Assembly: GCF_000455125.1 (NCBI RefSeq)
Contig: NZ_AUWR01000011.1
Span: forward strand, 1-64,000
Reading direction: 5' to 3'
DNA length: 64,000 nucleotides
Source of the DNA: Mycobacterium sp. UM_WGJ
GTDB taxonomy: Bacteria; Actinomycetota; Actinomycetes; Mycobacteriales; Mycobacteriaceae
A model generated the notes under the pieces. The model was not told the DNA's origin. It ran no database searches and saw only the letters and a list, made by a program, of their open reading frames with translations. A program made the position numbers and the translations under genes. Positions 1 through 9,366 of this stretch are shown here, one piece after another. Position 1 is the first letter of the stretch. The number at the start of each line of letters is the position of its first letter.

Positions 1-63
1 ACACGCCGGGGGGATTCAACGTCGACATGCTGATGCGAATCTTGATGGTATGAAGCGCGGAAA

Positions 64-1470
64 TTAACCCCGGCTTGCGCTTCTTGGTTCGCCCAGTTCG
101 TGCCGCAGCTGGTCGATAACGGCTTGGAAAGCTGATTCGTAGGTGCCGCTATTTCTCACGCGATGTTCGCGTACTAGTTTCGCGAAACGTCGCGGGTGAA
201 TCTCAGGCCAGTACGGTGAAAATACAAATATTTGCCTTACCTTCGTTGTTGGGCCATTCCGTCGCCATGCATATTTCCTCGGCCAAAATCGAGCCTCAGC
301 CGTAGTTATGCCGGCAAGGGTAGCCTGAACCCATCCCGGTGGAATCAAAGTGCGCCATCCGGTTCCATTCGCTAAAACGCAAAACGGACTGTCACTCACG
401 GTGCATACGTTGCCGTGAGCTAGCAATTCGCCACACCAGCAGCACGGTGCGAACCCTTCAATGGCCAGTCGCACACACGCTGGAAGTCCATCGAGGTCAA
501 GGATGCGCCCGGAAGTGTGCTTTGACCTGGGAGAGGGAGGCGCCCAGGCTTTAGCGGAACTGCCCTGCTTAATGGCATCCATGTTAAATTGGTTATCAAA
601 ATAGCGATAGCCGATTTTTTTAATCTCACCCCGTGCTGCTGCAGCCGCGGCCGCCGCGGCTTGGGCGTCGACATCAGGGTGGTCTAACGCCACAATCTGA
701 CCCTCGCGACGCACCACGCGATGTTCAATACCATCACATATCACAGCCACGCCACCACCGTTGTCCCAGTCGGGAAGGGTGATGGTTACCGGCGGCCACG
801 CAGATGTGTGGTATTTCCTTTCGCGGGCTCCCTTATCGGACCCACCCTGTGGCGAATCCTGCATATCTGTTGCAAGCGCGGCTTCAGCCTGAAGCGGCGA
901 CCACCCCATGTCGATGTATGTGGCGATCTCACCTGGACTAAGGTTGGTATTGATCCAGCGGTGTGCGACGCTGGGCGCTATACCTCGCCTCTGGTACGTC
1001 ATCGCGTCCTCAAGCCCGATGCCAAACGCCTTCCAGTCCGCCCAGTCTGCTAACGGGATGTTTGAGTTGCGTTGCCACTGGTAGATCTCATTGCCGGTGA
1101 AACCGCAAGCGATCAAGCGCTTGAGTTCCGTCACCGCAAACCCGCAATCTAATAGCTCTTCCAGTTCGTTAACTGGCCGGACGTTGGCTACGTAGCGGCC
1201 AGGTGCTCTCCAGCCATTGAGCAGTTCGAGCATTTCTTCGAAACTTAGGGGTGCGTCTATGAAGCGTGCCATTCGATACAATGATTGCAGACGTAATCCA
1301 GCGGCAGCCCACCGTTTTGCATCCTCCGGCCCGAGGCCCGCGGCACCCAGCCTCTTCGCATAGCTGTGCACGTTCCAGACATCTAAACCGGCTGAAATCC
1401 AGCGCTCGCGGTCTTGTGGCCCGAATAGAGGCTCGTGCGGCTCGTTGAAATTCTGAGTGTTAGATTCCAT
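64..1470 (-). CDS. hypothetical protein with W-x2-aG helical repeats and a Cys cluster
   Basis: A 468-residue protein that I do not recognise. The N-terminal half (residues ~20-210) repeats a loose pattern in which a Trp is followed by an Ala/Gly-rich turn and a Pro-x-x-Ala helix start (RWISAGL, RWAAAGL, HRWINTNLSP), suggesting stacked short helices. Around residues 340-365 lies CCWC followed by two more cysteines, a possible metal site. A run of nine alanines sits near residue 275. The start is supported by AAGGGA six bases before ATG at 1470. The gene is visibly AT-richer than its neighbours, which suggests transfer. It lies downstream of the GIY-YIG gene on the same strand with a 244-base gap that is AT-rich and may hold its own promoter. 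The function is unknown. Confidence 0.7.
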   Translation of the reverse strand: MESNTQNFNEPHEPLFGPQDRERWISAGLDVWNVHSYAKRLGAAGLGPEDAKRWAAAGLRLQSLYRMARFIDAPLSFEEMLELLNGWRAPGRYVANVRPVNELEELLDCGFAVTELKRLIACGFTGNEIYQWQRNSNIPLADWADWKAFGIGLEDAMTYQRRGIAPSVAHRWINTNLSPGEIATYIDMGWSPLQAEAALATDMQDSPQGGSDKGARERKYHTSAWPPVTITLPDWDNGGGVAVICDGIEHRVVRREGQIVALDHPDVDAQAAAAAAAAARGEIKKIGYRYFDNQFNMDAIKQGSSAKAWAPPSPRSKHTSGRILDLDGLPACVRLAIEGFAPCCWCGELLAHGNVCTVSDSPFCVLANGTGWRTLIPPGWVQATLAGITTAEARFWPRKYAWRRNGPTTKVRQIFVFSPYWPEIHPRRFAKLVREHRVRNSGTYESAFQAVIDQLRHELGEPRSASRG

Positions 1471-1714
1471 ATCGTCCCTTTTCGTTGAAGCGGAAGCTTA
1501 GGCGTTGCACGAAGGAAGCCAGGTGAGTTCGTGAGAGGTCTCTGGAACCATTTTTCAGCCTGCTAGGTTATCAACGTGACCATTTTCAACAAAATATACA
1601 TAGTAAACCGTGTCACCGCCGACGATTTTATGAGAACGATCATGCATCGCCGGCCCGTTCGGCAGTATGGCCGGCGCCTCCGTTCGCTCGCGCACGACGT
1701 GGTTCATTTCCCGG

Positions 1715-2311
1715 TCATGCGTCAGCGATCGGCAGCGCCCGCGCCCGCGCTTCCGCAGCGGACCGAACGCTGGTGAGCACCCGGTGAAAACGATTGTGCA
1801 CGTTATCCTGAAGATTCAACGGCAAGTCCAGCGCGGTGAACAGCTCGCGCTCTAACACCCATGGCTCCGGCACCGCAATCCAGGAGACCAGAGCGTTGTG
1901 GGCCATCCACTGACTCAGCAACGCCTCGCCGGCCGCAAACGTGCGTCGCGTCCCCGATCCAACGCGCCGGAGTTCGATGCCGAGCTCATCGGCCAGCAGA
2001 CATCCCAACGTTTTGCGAAGCGTTGAACCTTTCGCGTTGCCCCGATAATGCTGCGTGATGCGCTTACGAATGTTCTGCTGGCTGGGTGGTTTTCCGTTTG
2101 CGGGCGGTCGGCTGGGACTGATTCCGGCGTAGAGCAACGTCAGTTCACCCTTCCGTTCGCATCGGGAGACATCAATGGCGGCCGGCAGCTGGCGAAACCA
2201 CCACCCGTAAACGCCCGGTTCCGGCGGGATGGGGCTCGGCCGCGTGAAGATCTCGCTTCTTAAATGCGGCACCGCGGCCAGGTAGCGATCGATCAATTCG
2301 CCTTGACTCAT
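1715..2311 (-). CDS. GIY-YIG nuclease-like protein
   Basis: A 198-residue protein with the two landmark strands of the GIY-YIG fold: GVYGWWF (~33-39) and LLYAGIS (~59-65). They are followed by an Arg-containing helix (RKRITQHYRGN), a Glu in LERELF and an Asn in PLNLQDN, where the family's catalytic Arg, metal-binding Glu and Asn fall. Such domains cut DNA in homing endonucleases, UvrC and some restriction enzymes. The start at 2311 is fixed by GGGAGGA six bases upstream; a longer reading from 2374 would overlap the helicase and lacks this site. It lies 28 bases after the HIT-PLD-helicase gene and is probably cotranscribed with it, so the two may act together. No second domain is visible and the substrate is unknown. 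Confidence 0.8.
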   Translation of the reverse strand: MSQGELIDRYLAAVPHLRSEIFTRPSPIPPEPGVYGWWFRQLPAAIDVSRCERKGELTLLYAGISPSRPPANGKPPSQQNIRKRITQHYRGNAKGSTLRKTLGCLLADELGIELRRVGSGTRRTFAAGEALLSQWMAHNALVSWIAVPEPWVLERELFTALDLPLNLQDNVHNRFHRVLTSVRSAAEARARALPIADA

Positions 2312-2339
2312 GGCATCCTCCCGGTAAGGCACATCGGCG

Positions 2340-5300
2340 TCACTGCGCCGGCCCTTCGGGCGGCAGCTCCACACCGAGCCGCGATCGCAGCTCCCCGGAC
2401 AGTGGCGTCAACAACCGGAACGTCACCAACATCGGCTCGGATCCTTCGTGGCGCAAGGGCACCACCCGACCCAGGTACGTGAACGCCCCGTCGGTCGATT
2501 TTCGCCGCATCCACAGCTCGATCGACTTGCCGGTCTGCAGCGCGTCGAGAATCTCCTTGCCCTTCTTGCCCCCGGGCGCCGTGGAAGACTGCGAGCTCCA
2601 CACGAAGATGTCGGGGGCTTCGAAGTGTTCGACATATGGCGTGCGATCCGCGCGTTTCACCAACGTAGCGAACAAGATCGCGTGCTGCTTAAGCGATACA
2701 TGGCCCGACTGCCAGTTTCCTGGGTTGAAAGCCTCACCGTAGAGCGCGGGAACGTCGCCCCGCTTGAACTGCTCACCGATCCGCGAGGCCAGCGGGTTGA
2801 CGTCATGCTGGTCGAGCCTGGACACCAGACGGGCAACAGGCCGCATATCAGAACGCCCCTCGATCGGGGCCACAGCGGGATTCGTTGATTCCAGGAGATA
2901 GCCCGAACCTTGCCGGCGCAGAAACTTGAGCGTACCGGCAACGCCTGATTTTCCGGCCGTCTCGACCAACACCGGCTGGTCCACATAGTCGCGGGCCGAT
3001 CCGCCGGTGATCCACTCAAACAGCAGCGGGTCGCCGTGCCGGATTGGATCCGGTCCGCCGTCCATCGAATCACCGTGGGCGAAGCACACGAAGTGACTCG
3101 ACGGCGCTAGCTCGTGGCCGGCCTGGCGCCGGATCGCGATCTCGCTGGCTGCGTGGTCGCTCCACGATGTCGCCGCGTCCGGCCCGCACGCCACGGTATA
3201 GTCGCCGAAGAACGGCACGTAGTCAACGTCAAGGCCGTCAGCAGCGGCAGCGCCGGGGCGCAGCACCAGGGTGCCGTCGATCTGGTCGAGCTCCACGGTG
3301 TGCGAGGTTCCGGGATGACCGGCCGATGGCCCGAACCAGCCTCGCAGCAACCCCGGCAGCGCATTGCCGGCCAAGCCGTCCCGGGTGGCCAGGGCAATCG
3401 CGCCCTTGGCGAACGACGCGTCGTACTCGATGCCGTCGGCGATGAATGATGCTTGCCCCGAGGGCAAATTCGGATGCTGCCGCCGGTCCAACCGAATGAC
3501 CGGATGCCCGTTTGCGTAGGCCAGCCGGCAGGTCCACGAGTGAGCCGCCGGGGCGTCCTTGTTGAGCAGGTAATTGGCCAGCCGGTACTCAATGATCTCG
3601 GCGACCAGCGAGTCGAAAATAGCCCCGAAGTCGTCGTCGACCACGAATGTCGGCACGATCCGGTCGGCTGCCAAGCGGAACAACGCGTTTGGCCGAGCAA
3701 CGCCCGATCCGGTGCCGGCCAGGTGGGTGACCGGCCATTTGCGCCAGTAGCCTGCCCACTTCTCCGCCGGCGCGGCGGCCACGTCGGGGAACTCCTTGGC
3801 CGGCACTTCGCGGGCAAGGCGCGGATCAGCGAGCAGCAGCCCGCGCGAGGTGTCCGCGTTGTGCGCGATCGCGTCCCCGGTGCGCAGCGCGCCGTCGTGC
3901 AGTAGTGCGCGGATCGCTACCAGCTTGTAGCTCTTGGCGATGCTCTCGGTTTGGAAGCCGCGCAGCGTGTCGCCGTGGGCATCGACGACGGCCGCCTCGC
4001 GTTCACCGAGCAGGCCGGCGGTCCGCAGGAAAGCGAACCAACTGCCGTGCTTGGCGGTCACGACCGCGGGATCGTGTCCGGCCCGAAGCGCCTGCGCAGC
4101 AGTGGGACGCAGCCCTTCTTCATCGAGATAGGAACGGCAGAAGTCCTCGACTGCATCGTGAGCGGTGATGCGCGACAGCTGGCGCAGCATCTCCACCACC
4201 GTCAGGTCGTAGTCGACCGAACAGCCATCGGGAAGCTCGAATTCGCCCGCCTCCAAGGCTTGCAGCACCTGCAGCGTCGTCGGGGCCTCTCGGCGGCCCA
4301 GGCTCAACAGCGTGCGAGGCTTGAGCAGGAACGATCGGTGGTTGCCGATGAAGTCGATCACCGCCAGCGCATCCTTGCCGTCCAAGGTTCGCAGGCCGCG
4401 GCCCAGCTGCTGCAGGAAGACCACTGGTGACTCGGTGGGCCGCAGCATCAGTACGGTGTCGATATCCGGTACGTCGAGGCCCTCGTTGAAGATATCGACG
4501 GTGAAGATCATCTCCAGCTCCCCGCTGCGCAGCGCCTCGATCGACGCATGCCGCGGTGCGCTGGTCGGCCCACTGTGCACTGAGGCGCAACGAATCCCGC
4601 GCGCGGTGAAGAACTCGGCCATGAAGTCCGCGTGGTGCTTAGTGACGCAGAACGCCAATGTGCGGGCACCGCGCCGAGATTGCCACTCGTCGAACGCCGA
4701 CTGGGCACGATCCTGGGTTTCGACGGCTGCTTCCAGGGCGGCCGGGTCGAACTTGCCGTTGCGCCATGGGATCGGCGTGAAGTCGACCGGGTCAGGCACA
4801 CCCCAGTAGTGAAACGGCACCAACTCGTCGCGCTGAATGCCTTCCGCCAGATCGCAGGAGAACACCAGGTTGTCGGCGCAGAGTGCCAGCAGGTCGGCGC
4901 CGTCCATCCGATCCGGTGTCGCCGTCAACCCCAGCAGGAAGTTCGGGGTGAAGTGGTTGAGCACGTTGCGGTAGGTGGCGGCCGCGGCGTGATGAAACTC
5001 GTCGACCACGATGTAGTCGAAGGCGTCGGGCGTAAAGCGGTCGAGGTTTCGTGACAGCGTCTGCACTGAGGCGAACACCACCTCGGCGCCGGGCTGCTTC
5101 TCGTCGCCGTAATACAGGCCCAGCGAGGCTTGGGGGATCACCTGGCGGAACACGTCCCGGCTCTGCTTCAGAATCTCCTCGCGGTGTGCAACAAACAGCA
5201 CCCGTACCACCTCGGGGCGTGCCGCGTCGAACGCCGCCAACCAGGTCTTGCCAAGACCCGTTGCCATCGTGACCATTCCGGCGCGGAACCCGGCGGCGCG

Positions 5301-6338
5301 GGTTTGTGTCAAAGCTCGCAGTGCCTCTTGCTGGATCGGGCGGGGTTCTGGTGGCGCTTCTGGCGCGTCGATGACTTCGACTGCTTGCGGAACGTGTGCT
5401 GGTGCCGGCTGGTAGGCGGCGATCAGTTCGTCGGTCAGCGGCAGGCTGCGCTCATCGCGCCACAGCGCCTGGAACCTTTCGCGCAGCTCAGCTGTGGCCC
5501 CCACCAGCAGGTTCCATTCGATGCCACTGTCGAGGCCCGACCGGCTCAGGTTGCTGCTGCCCACGAAGGCGGCCTCGGCGCGCCCGTGCGACGAATAGAA
5601 CAGATACGCCTTCGGGTGAAAACTGACATCCGGATCGTGAAAGACCCGGACGTCCAGCTCGTCGGGATGATCGTCCATCAGGTCGTGCAGCCGGGCGAGT
5701 GCGGCGAGCTCGGTCAGCGATAGGTAATCAGTGGTGAGAATCCGCACGGTTGCGGCGCGCTCCAGGGCGTCCTGAAGCGCCCCGATGATCAGATTCAGTC
5801 CGGACATCTTGATGAAGCTGACGACGATGTCGACGTGGTCGTAATCGACGTCGCGTAGGTGCTGCACCAACTCAGGCAGTAGCAACCGCACCTGGCCGTC
5901 GACCAACAGTGGTGTCTTCGATGTCAGCCCGGGCTCTTCGAGACTCTCGGCTGGGTCGGCCAAGTAGTTGCCGCGAGAAGGGATCACGTTGCGCACGCCG
6001 CCGCGCGGGTCCGCGATGTCGCCGGTGTAGCGCGGGATGACGTGGAGGTGCAGGTGGTCGACGGTCTGGCCGGCGGCCCTCCCGGCGTTGAAGCCCACGT
6101 TGAACCCGTCCGGTTCGTGGCGCTGCGCGATGTGGGCACGCACGTCGTCAACCAAGGCCATCAGATCGATGCGTTCTTCCGGGGTGGCCGCCCACCAGTC
6201 GCTGATCTGGCGGCGCGACACCACCAGTGCGTGGCCTGGATTGACGGGAAAGGCGTCCCACACCGCGAAGGCGGACCGGTTCGAGGCAATCCACTCGGCG
6301 CGGGGGATGTCGAAGAACGGGGACTCCGGGGAGGGCAT
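2340..6338 (-). CDS. HIT - PLD-like nuclease - SF2 helicase - DUF3427 fusion protein
   Basis: A 1332-residue multidomain protein. Residues 1-110 are a HIT domain with the histidine triad HLHLHV (H95, H97, H99), typical of nucleotide hydrolases or transferases. Residues ~160-290 are a phospholipase D-like nuclease domain with FHPK (H241, K243) and GSSNLS. Residues ~335-700 are a superfamily 2 helicase with ATGLGKT (~359-365), DEFH (~446-449), LTATP (~473) and QQLGRGLR. The C-terminal third resembles the DUF3427 module found behind such helicases. Helicase-PLD proteins are recurrent in bacterial defence loci; the HIT domain in front is unusual. One HxK is seen, so the PLD part would need to dimerise for a full active site, as in other single-motif members. 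It is transcribed divergently from the Rad50-like gene. The start ATG has only a weak GAAAG before it. Confidence 0.85.
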   Translation of the reverse strand: MPSPESPFFDIPRAEWIASNRSAFAVWDAFPVNPGHALVVSRRQISDWWAATPEERIDLMALVDDVRAHIAQRHEPDGFNVGFNAGRAAGQTVDHLHLHVIPRYTGDIADPRGGVRNVIPSRGNYLADPAESLEEPGLTSKTPLLVDGQVRLLLPELVQHLRDVDYDHVDIVVSFIKMSGLNLIIGALQDALERAATVRILTTDYLSLTELAALARLHDLMDDHPDELDVRVFHDPDVSFHPKAYLFYSSHGRAEAAFVGSSNLSRSGLDSGIEWNLLVGATAELRERFQALWRDERSLPLTDELIAAYQPAPAHVPQAVEVIDAPEAPPEPRPIQQEALRALTQTRAAGFRAGMVTMATGLGKTWLAAFDAARPEVVRVLFVAHREEILKQSRDVFRQVIPQASLGLYYGDEKQPGAEVVFASVQTLSRNLDRFTPDAFDYIVVDEFHHAAAATYRNVLNHFTPNFLLGLTATPDRMDGADLLALCADNLVFSCDLAEGIQRDELVPFHYWGVPDPVDFTPIPWRNGKFDPAALEAAVETQDRAQSAFDEWQSRRGARTLAFCVTKHHADFMAEFFTARGIRCASVHSGPTSAPRHASIEALRSGELEMIFTVDIFNEGLDVPDIDTVLMLRPTESPVVFLQQLGRGLRTLDGKDALAVIDFIGNHRSFLLKPRTLLSLGRREAPTTLQVLQALEAGEFELPDGCSVDYDLTVVEMLRQLSRITAHDAVEDFCRSYLDEEGLRPTAAQALRAGHDPAVVTAKHGSWFAFLRTAGLLGEREAAVVDAHGDTLRGFQTESIAKSYKLVAIRALLHDGALRTGDAIAHNADTSRGLLLADPRLAREVPAKEFPDVAAAPAEKWAGYWRKWPVTHLAGTGSGVARPNALFRLAADRIVPTFVVDDDFGAIFDSLVAEIIEYRLANYLLNKDAPAAHSWTCRLAYANGHPVIRLDRRQHPNLPSGQASFIADGIEYDASFAKGAIALATRDGLAGNALPGLLRGWFGPSAGHPGTSHTVELDQIDGTLVLRPGAAAADGLDVDYVPFFGDYTVACGPDAATSWSDHAASEIAIRRQAGHELAPSSHFVCFAHGDSMDGGPDPIRHGDPLLFEWITGGSARDYVDQPVLVETAGKSGVAGTLKFLRRQGSGYLLESTNPAVAPIEGRSDMRPVARLVSRLDQHDVNPLASRIGEQFKRGDVPALYGEAFNPGNWQSGHVSLKQHAILFATLVKRADRTPYVEHFEAPDIFVWSSQSSTAPGGKKGKEILDALQTGKSIELWMRRKSTDGAFTYLGRVVPLRHEGSEPMLVTFRLLTPLSGELRSRLGVELPPEGPAQ

Positions 6339-6502
6339 TGTTCACTTTCGGGTCGGGCGGCCGTTTCGCGGCGGTTGGCCAGCATTATGCCGAGCGGCGC
6401 CGACAGCCTCGCGCGATGGACGACGGCAAGACACCCGAGCAGTCGTCGTCCGTCGGCCCGGTATGCGAAGCTGCGGGTTACTTCGGCGGAAAGGACGTGA
6501 CA

Positions 6503-8959
6503 GTGGACGGCGTGGAGCTCGGCGGGTCGGTCGAGGCGGAGGTCTGGGAGCTGCTCGACGCCGACGAGACGGTGAGCGAAGAGACCGCCTACCTGGTCGC
6601 CGCGGCACTGCACGGTGACGACGACCTCACCGAGCAGCTGGGCGGCCAGGCCCCGGTACCCCAGCGCCCCGACACCACGACGACAGATACGCCGGCGCCG
6701 TTGCGGGCGTTTCTGCGTTCGATCACGGTGTCGGGATTCCGCGGGATCGGCCCGCGCGCAACGCTGGAACTCAACCCGTACTACGGGATCACGGTGATCA
6801 GTGGCCGCAACGGATCCGGGAAATCCAGCTTCGCCGAGGCTCTGGAGTATGCCCTGACGGGTTCGAGCTACCGGTGGGACAACAAGAAGGGGCAGCACTG
6901 GGAAACCTCCTGGCGGAACCTGCACAGGGGCGAGCCGGCGGCGATCGCCATCGACTTCGCGATGGAACCCGACGATGCGCGCGGCGGAACCACCGCCACC
7001 GTCGGCGTCGACTGGGCGACGGGGGCAGAGCTGCACGGTGCCCGCCGGTGGTCGCAGATCAAAGGGCAGAAGCGTGAGCCGGTCACCGCGCTCGGCTGGG
7101 ACCAGGCGCTGGAGACTCACCGCCCGCTCATGTCCTACGACGAGCTCGGTGGGCGGTTGGAGGATTCCCCGTCGGCACTTTACGACTCGCTCAACCGCCT
7201 CCTCGGGCTGGACCTGATCGCCGACGCCGACAACCGGCTCAAGGACGCCGAGAAGCAGCTGAGCGGGCCACGCAAGGCCGCCAACGAGGGCCGTACCCAA
7301 TTGCGCAAGGGCCTGGACAGCTCGTCTGACCCCCGCGCGGTGCAGGTCAAAAAACTGACCGCGCGCACGCCCTACGACCTCGAGGCGATCACGGCGACGA
7401 CGCTGGGCACCAACACCGCTCAGGCGGCCACCATCGCACGGCTGCGGGCGCTGGCCGCACTGGTTGTGCCCGAGCCGGCGAACGCCGCCGCGGTCGCGAG
7501 CGAGCTGCGGGCCGCGATCGATGACCAGGTGGCAGGCGCCGATGCCGCGGTGAAGGCGATGACGGCGCGGGCGGCGCTGCTGCGCGAAGCGCTGCATCTG
7601 CACGCCGACATCGGTGACGGAGCCTGCCCAGTCTGCGAGACCGGGGCATTCGACGCCGACTGGCGGACGGCGGCCGAGGAACGGTTGAAGGAAGCCGACG
7701 CGAGCACCATCAAATATCAGGCGATGACGCAGCGGTTGGCGCGGGCGCGGTCGGCGGCCGACGGATTCTTCGGAACCATCACGAGCCAACCTCCGATCGA
7801 GGGAGTCGACCTGCCTGCGTTGTCGACTTTCAACGACGCACTGGCGAGTGCGCGGTCGGCGCCCGACAGCTTGTCCGACCTGCCGACCCACCTGGAGGTG
7901 GCGGCATTGGACCTGGCTGAGGCCGCGTCCGCGCTGCGGGCCGAGGCCGCACAGCGTGCCGCCGAGCTGGAGGACGCTTGGGCGCCGATCGCCCGCACGA
8001 TCGCGGCGTGGGTCGAACTGGAGACCGCAGCCCGCAACGACGACGACCGCCTCGACCAGGTGACGACGGCCTTGAAGTGGTTGCGCGCCAATGCCGAAAC
8101 GCTGCGGGACCGGCGCCTGGCCCCGATGGTGGGCCAAGCTCAGCACATCTGGGGCCGCATGCGTCATGAGAGCAACGTCGACCTGGGCAGCATCACCCTG
8201 GAGGGAACTGCCACCCGGCGCCGTGCCGTCATCGACGGGACCGTGGACGGGGTACCGGCCGGAGCCCTGTCGGTGATGAGCCAGGGCGAACTGCACGCAC
8301 TCGCGCTGGCGTTGTTCATCCCGCGAGCGACCACCGCGGCCAGCCCGTTCCGGTTTATCGTGCTTGACGACCCGATCCAGGCGATGGACCCAGCCAAGAT
8401 CAGCGGGTTCCTCGACGTGTTGATTGAGCTTGCGAAGACCCGTCAGGTGATCGTTTTCTCCCACGATGACCGGCTGCCGGCGGCCATCCGCGCCCGCTCG
8501 GTGCCCGCCCAGCTGCTCGACGTCACCCGAGAGCATCAGTCGGTGGTCGTGGTGAAGGAGAACGACCTGCCGGCCGAGCGGTACGTCGCTGATGCCGAAG
8601 CGGTGATCTTCGATGAGGACCTGGATGACCTGATCAAGCGGAAGGCGGCACCCGGCCTGTTCCGCATGGCGATCGAGGCCGCCGCGCACCAGCGGTTTTT
8701 CAGCGACCGGGCCAAGGCCGGCGTGGCCTACCACGAGTCCGATGCCGAGTGGGAGAAGGCGATGACGACCCAGAGTCGGGTGGCGCTGGCGCTGACCGGG
8801 GACGCCTCAGGCGATGTGTCCGGCTGGAAAGCCTATCGGCCACACCGCTTCCCGACGATAGCCATCTGCGCTTCGGGCGTCCACAAGGGCGCCGCGCTCG
8901 ACCGCAACAGCGTCGCGGATCTCCGCAAGACGGTGCGCGATATCGTGGAGAACCGTTGA
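6503..8959 (+). CDS. Rad50/SMC-like AAA ATPase with CPVC hook
   Basis: An 818-residue ATPase. After a ~75-residue leader it shows FRGIGPR, then Walker A GRNGSGKSS (~100-108), a long helical middle with CPVC (~374-377) at its tip, an ABC signature MSQGEL (~591) and Walker B VLDDPIQAMD (~619) followed by a switch His in FSHDD. This order is that of Rad50/SbcC-type proteins, where CxxC hooks dimerise through zinc. I start it at GTG 6503 because GGAAAGGA sits seven bases before it; in-frame upstream starts at 6338 and 6416 lack such a site, and 6338 would overlap the divergent gene. The stop overlaps the next gene (TTGA). No Mre11-like nuclease is adjacent, so the nuclease partner, if any, may be encoded by the neighbouring RecB-like, PLD or GIY-YIG genes. 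Confidence 0.88.
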   Translation: MDGVELGGSVEAEVWELLDADETVSEETAYLVAAALHGDDDLTEQLGGQAPVPQRPDTTTTDTPAPLRAFLRSITVSGFRGIGPRATLELNPYYGITVISGRNGSGKSSFAEALEYALTGSSYRWDNKKGQHWETSWRNLHRGEPAAIAIDFAMEPDDARGGTTATVGVDWATGAELHGARRWSQIKGQKREPVTALGWDQALETHRPLMSYDELGGRLEDSPSALYDSLNRLLGLDLIADADNRLKDAEKQLSGPRKAANEGRTQLRKGLDSSSDPRAVQVKKLTARTPYDLEAITATTLGTNTAQAATIARLRALAALVVPEPANAAAVASELRAAIDDQVAGADAAVKAMTARAALLREALHLHADIGDGACPVCETGAFDADWRTAAEERLKEADASTIKYQAMTQRLARARSAADGFFGTITSQPPIEGVDLPALSTFNDALASARSAPDSLSDLPTHLEVAALDLAEAASALRAEAAQRAAELEDAWAPIARTIAAWVELETAARNDDDRLDQVTTALKWLRANAETLRDRRLAPMVGQAQHIWGRMRHESNVDLGSITLEGTATRRRAVIDGTVDGVPAGALSVMSQGELHALALALFIPRATTAASPFRFIVLDDPIQAMDPAKISGFLDVLIELAKTRQVIVFSHDDRLPAAIRARSVPAQLLDVTREHQSVVVVKENDLPAERYVADAEAVIFDEDLDDLIKRKAAPGLFRMAIEAAAHQRFFSDRAKAGVAYHESDAEWEKAMTTQSRVALALTGDASGDVSGWKAYRPHRFPTIAICASGVHKGAALDRNSVADLRKTVRDIVENR

Positions 8960-9357
8960 CCACCACCGGCGAACTCCTGCTCGCGCGGGCCGACGCACTG
9001 CTGGACTCCCCGGACGGCGCGGCAGTGGGCAACTCCGCGCGCCTCGCGGCATTCCTGGCACGCCAGGCGGTGGAGGAGCTGATCGACGCCCGCTGCGCGG
9101 TGCTGTGCGGGGGGCAGGCGGCGGTCGGGACGCAGAAGGCGAAACTCGCCGTACTTAAGTCGCTCGACACCACGCCGGCCGGCGGAGTCCTCATCGACGC
9201 CTGGCACCAGCTGAGCGGCTTCTGCCACCAACACGCCTACCAGCTTTCGCCGACGGTGGGAGAGGTTCGGGTGTTGTGCGCGGCGGTTCGGGACGCATAC
9301 TTCAGCGGGATACGGTCGGGGACGGTGCCTGCTGCAGGAGACACAGCTGGCACATGA
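8956..9357 (+). CDS. small helical protein coupled to the Rad50-like ATPase
   Basis: A 133-residue, largely helical protein beginning at TTG 8956, which overlaps the stop of the ATPase gene by four bases (TTGA). No ATG or GTG lies in frame near this point, and an upstream reading inside the ATPase gene looks non-coding. It contains FLARQAVEELIDA and DAWHQLSGFCHQHAYQLSPTV. The clustered histidines in the last part and the two-helix layout loosely recall HEPN-type or DUF4145-like helical proteins, but the HEPN RxxxxH motif is not evident. The tight coupling suggests it is a partner subunit of the ATPase. The function is not established. Confidence 0.65.
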   Translation: MTTTGELLLARADALLDSPDGAAVGNSARLAAFLARQAVEELIDARCAVLCGGQAAVGTQKAKLAVLKSLDTTPAGGVLIDAWHQLSGFCHQHAYQLSPTVGEVRVLCAAVRDAYFSGIRSGTVPAAGDTAGT

Positions 9358-9366
9358 CAGCGGCAC

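Noticed and set aside
6161-8734. 857-codon open frame on the minus strand
   Set aside because: It lies opposite the Rad50-like ATPase gene, whose Walker, signature and hook motifs are complete; the minus-strand product is low-complexity Arg/Gly/His-rich and starts without a ribosome-binding site.
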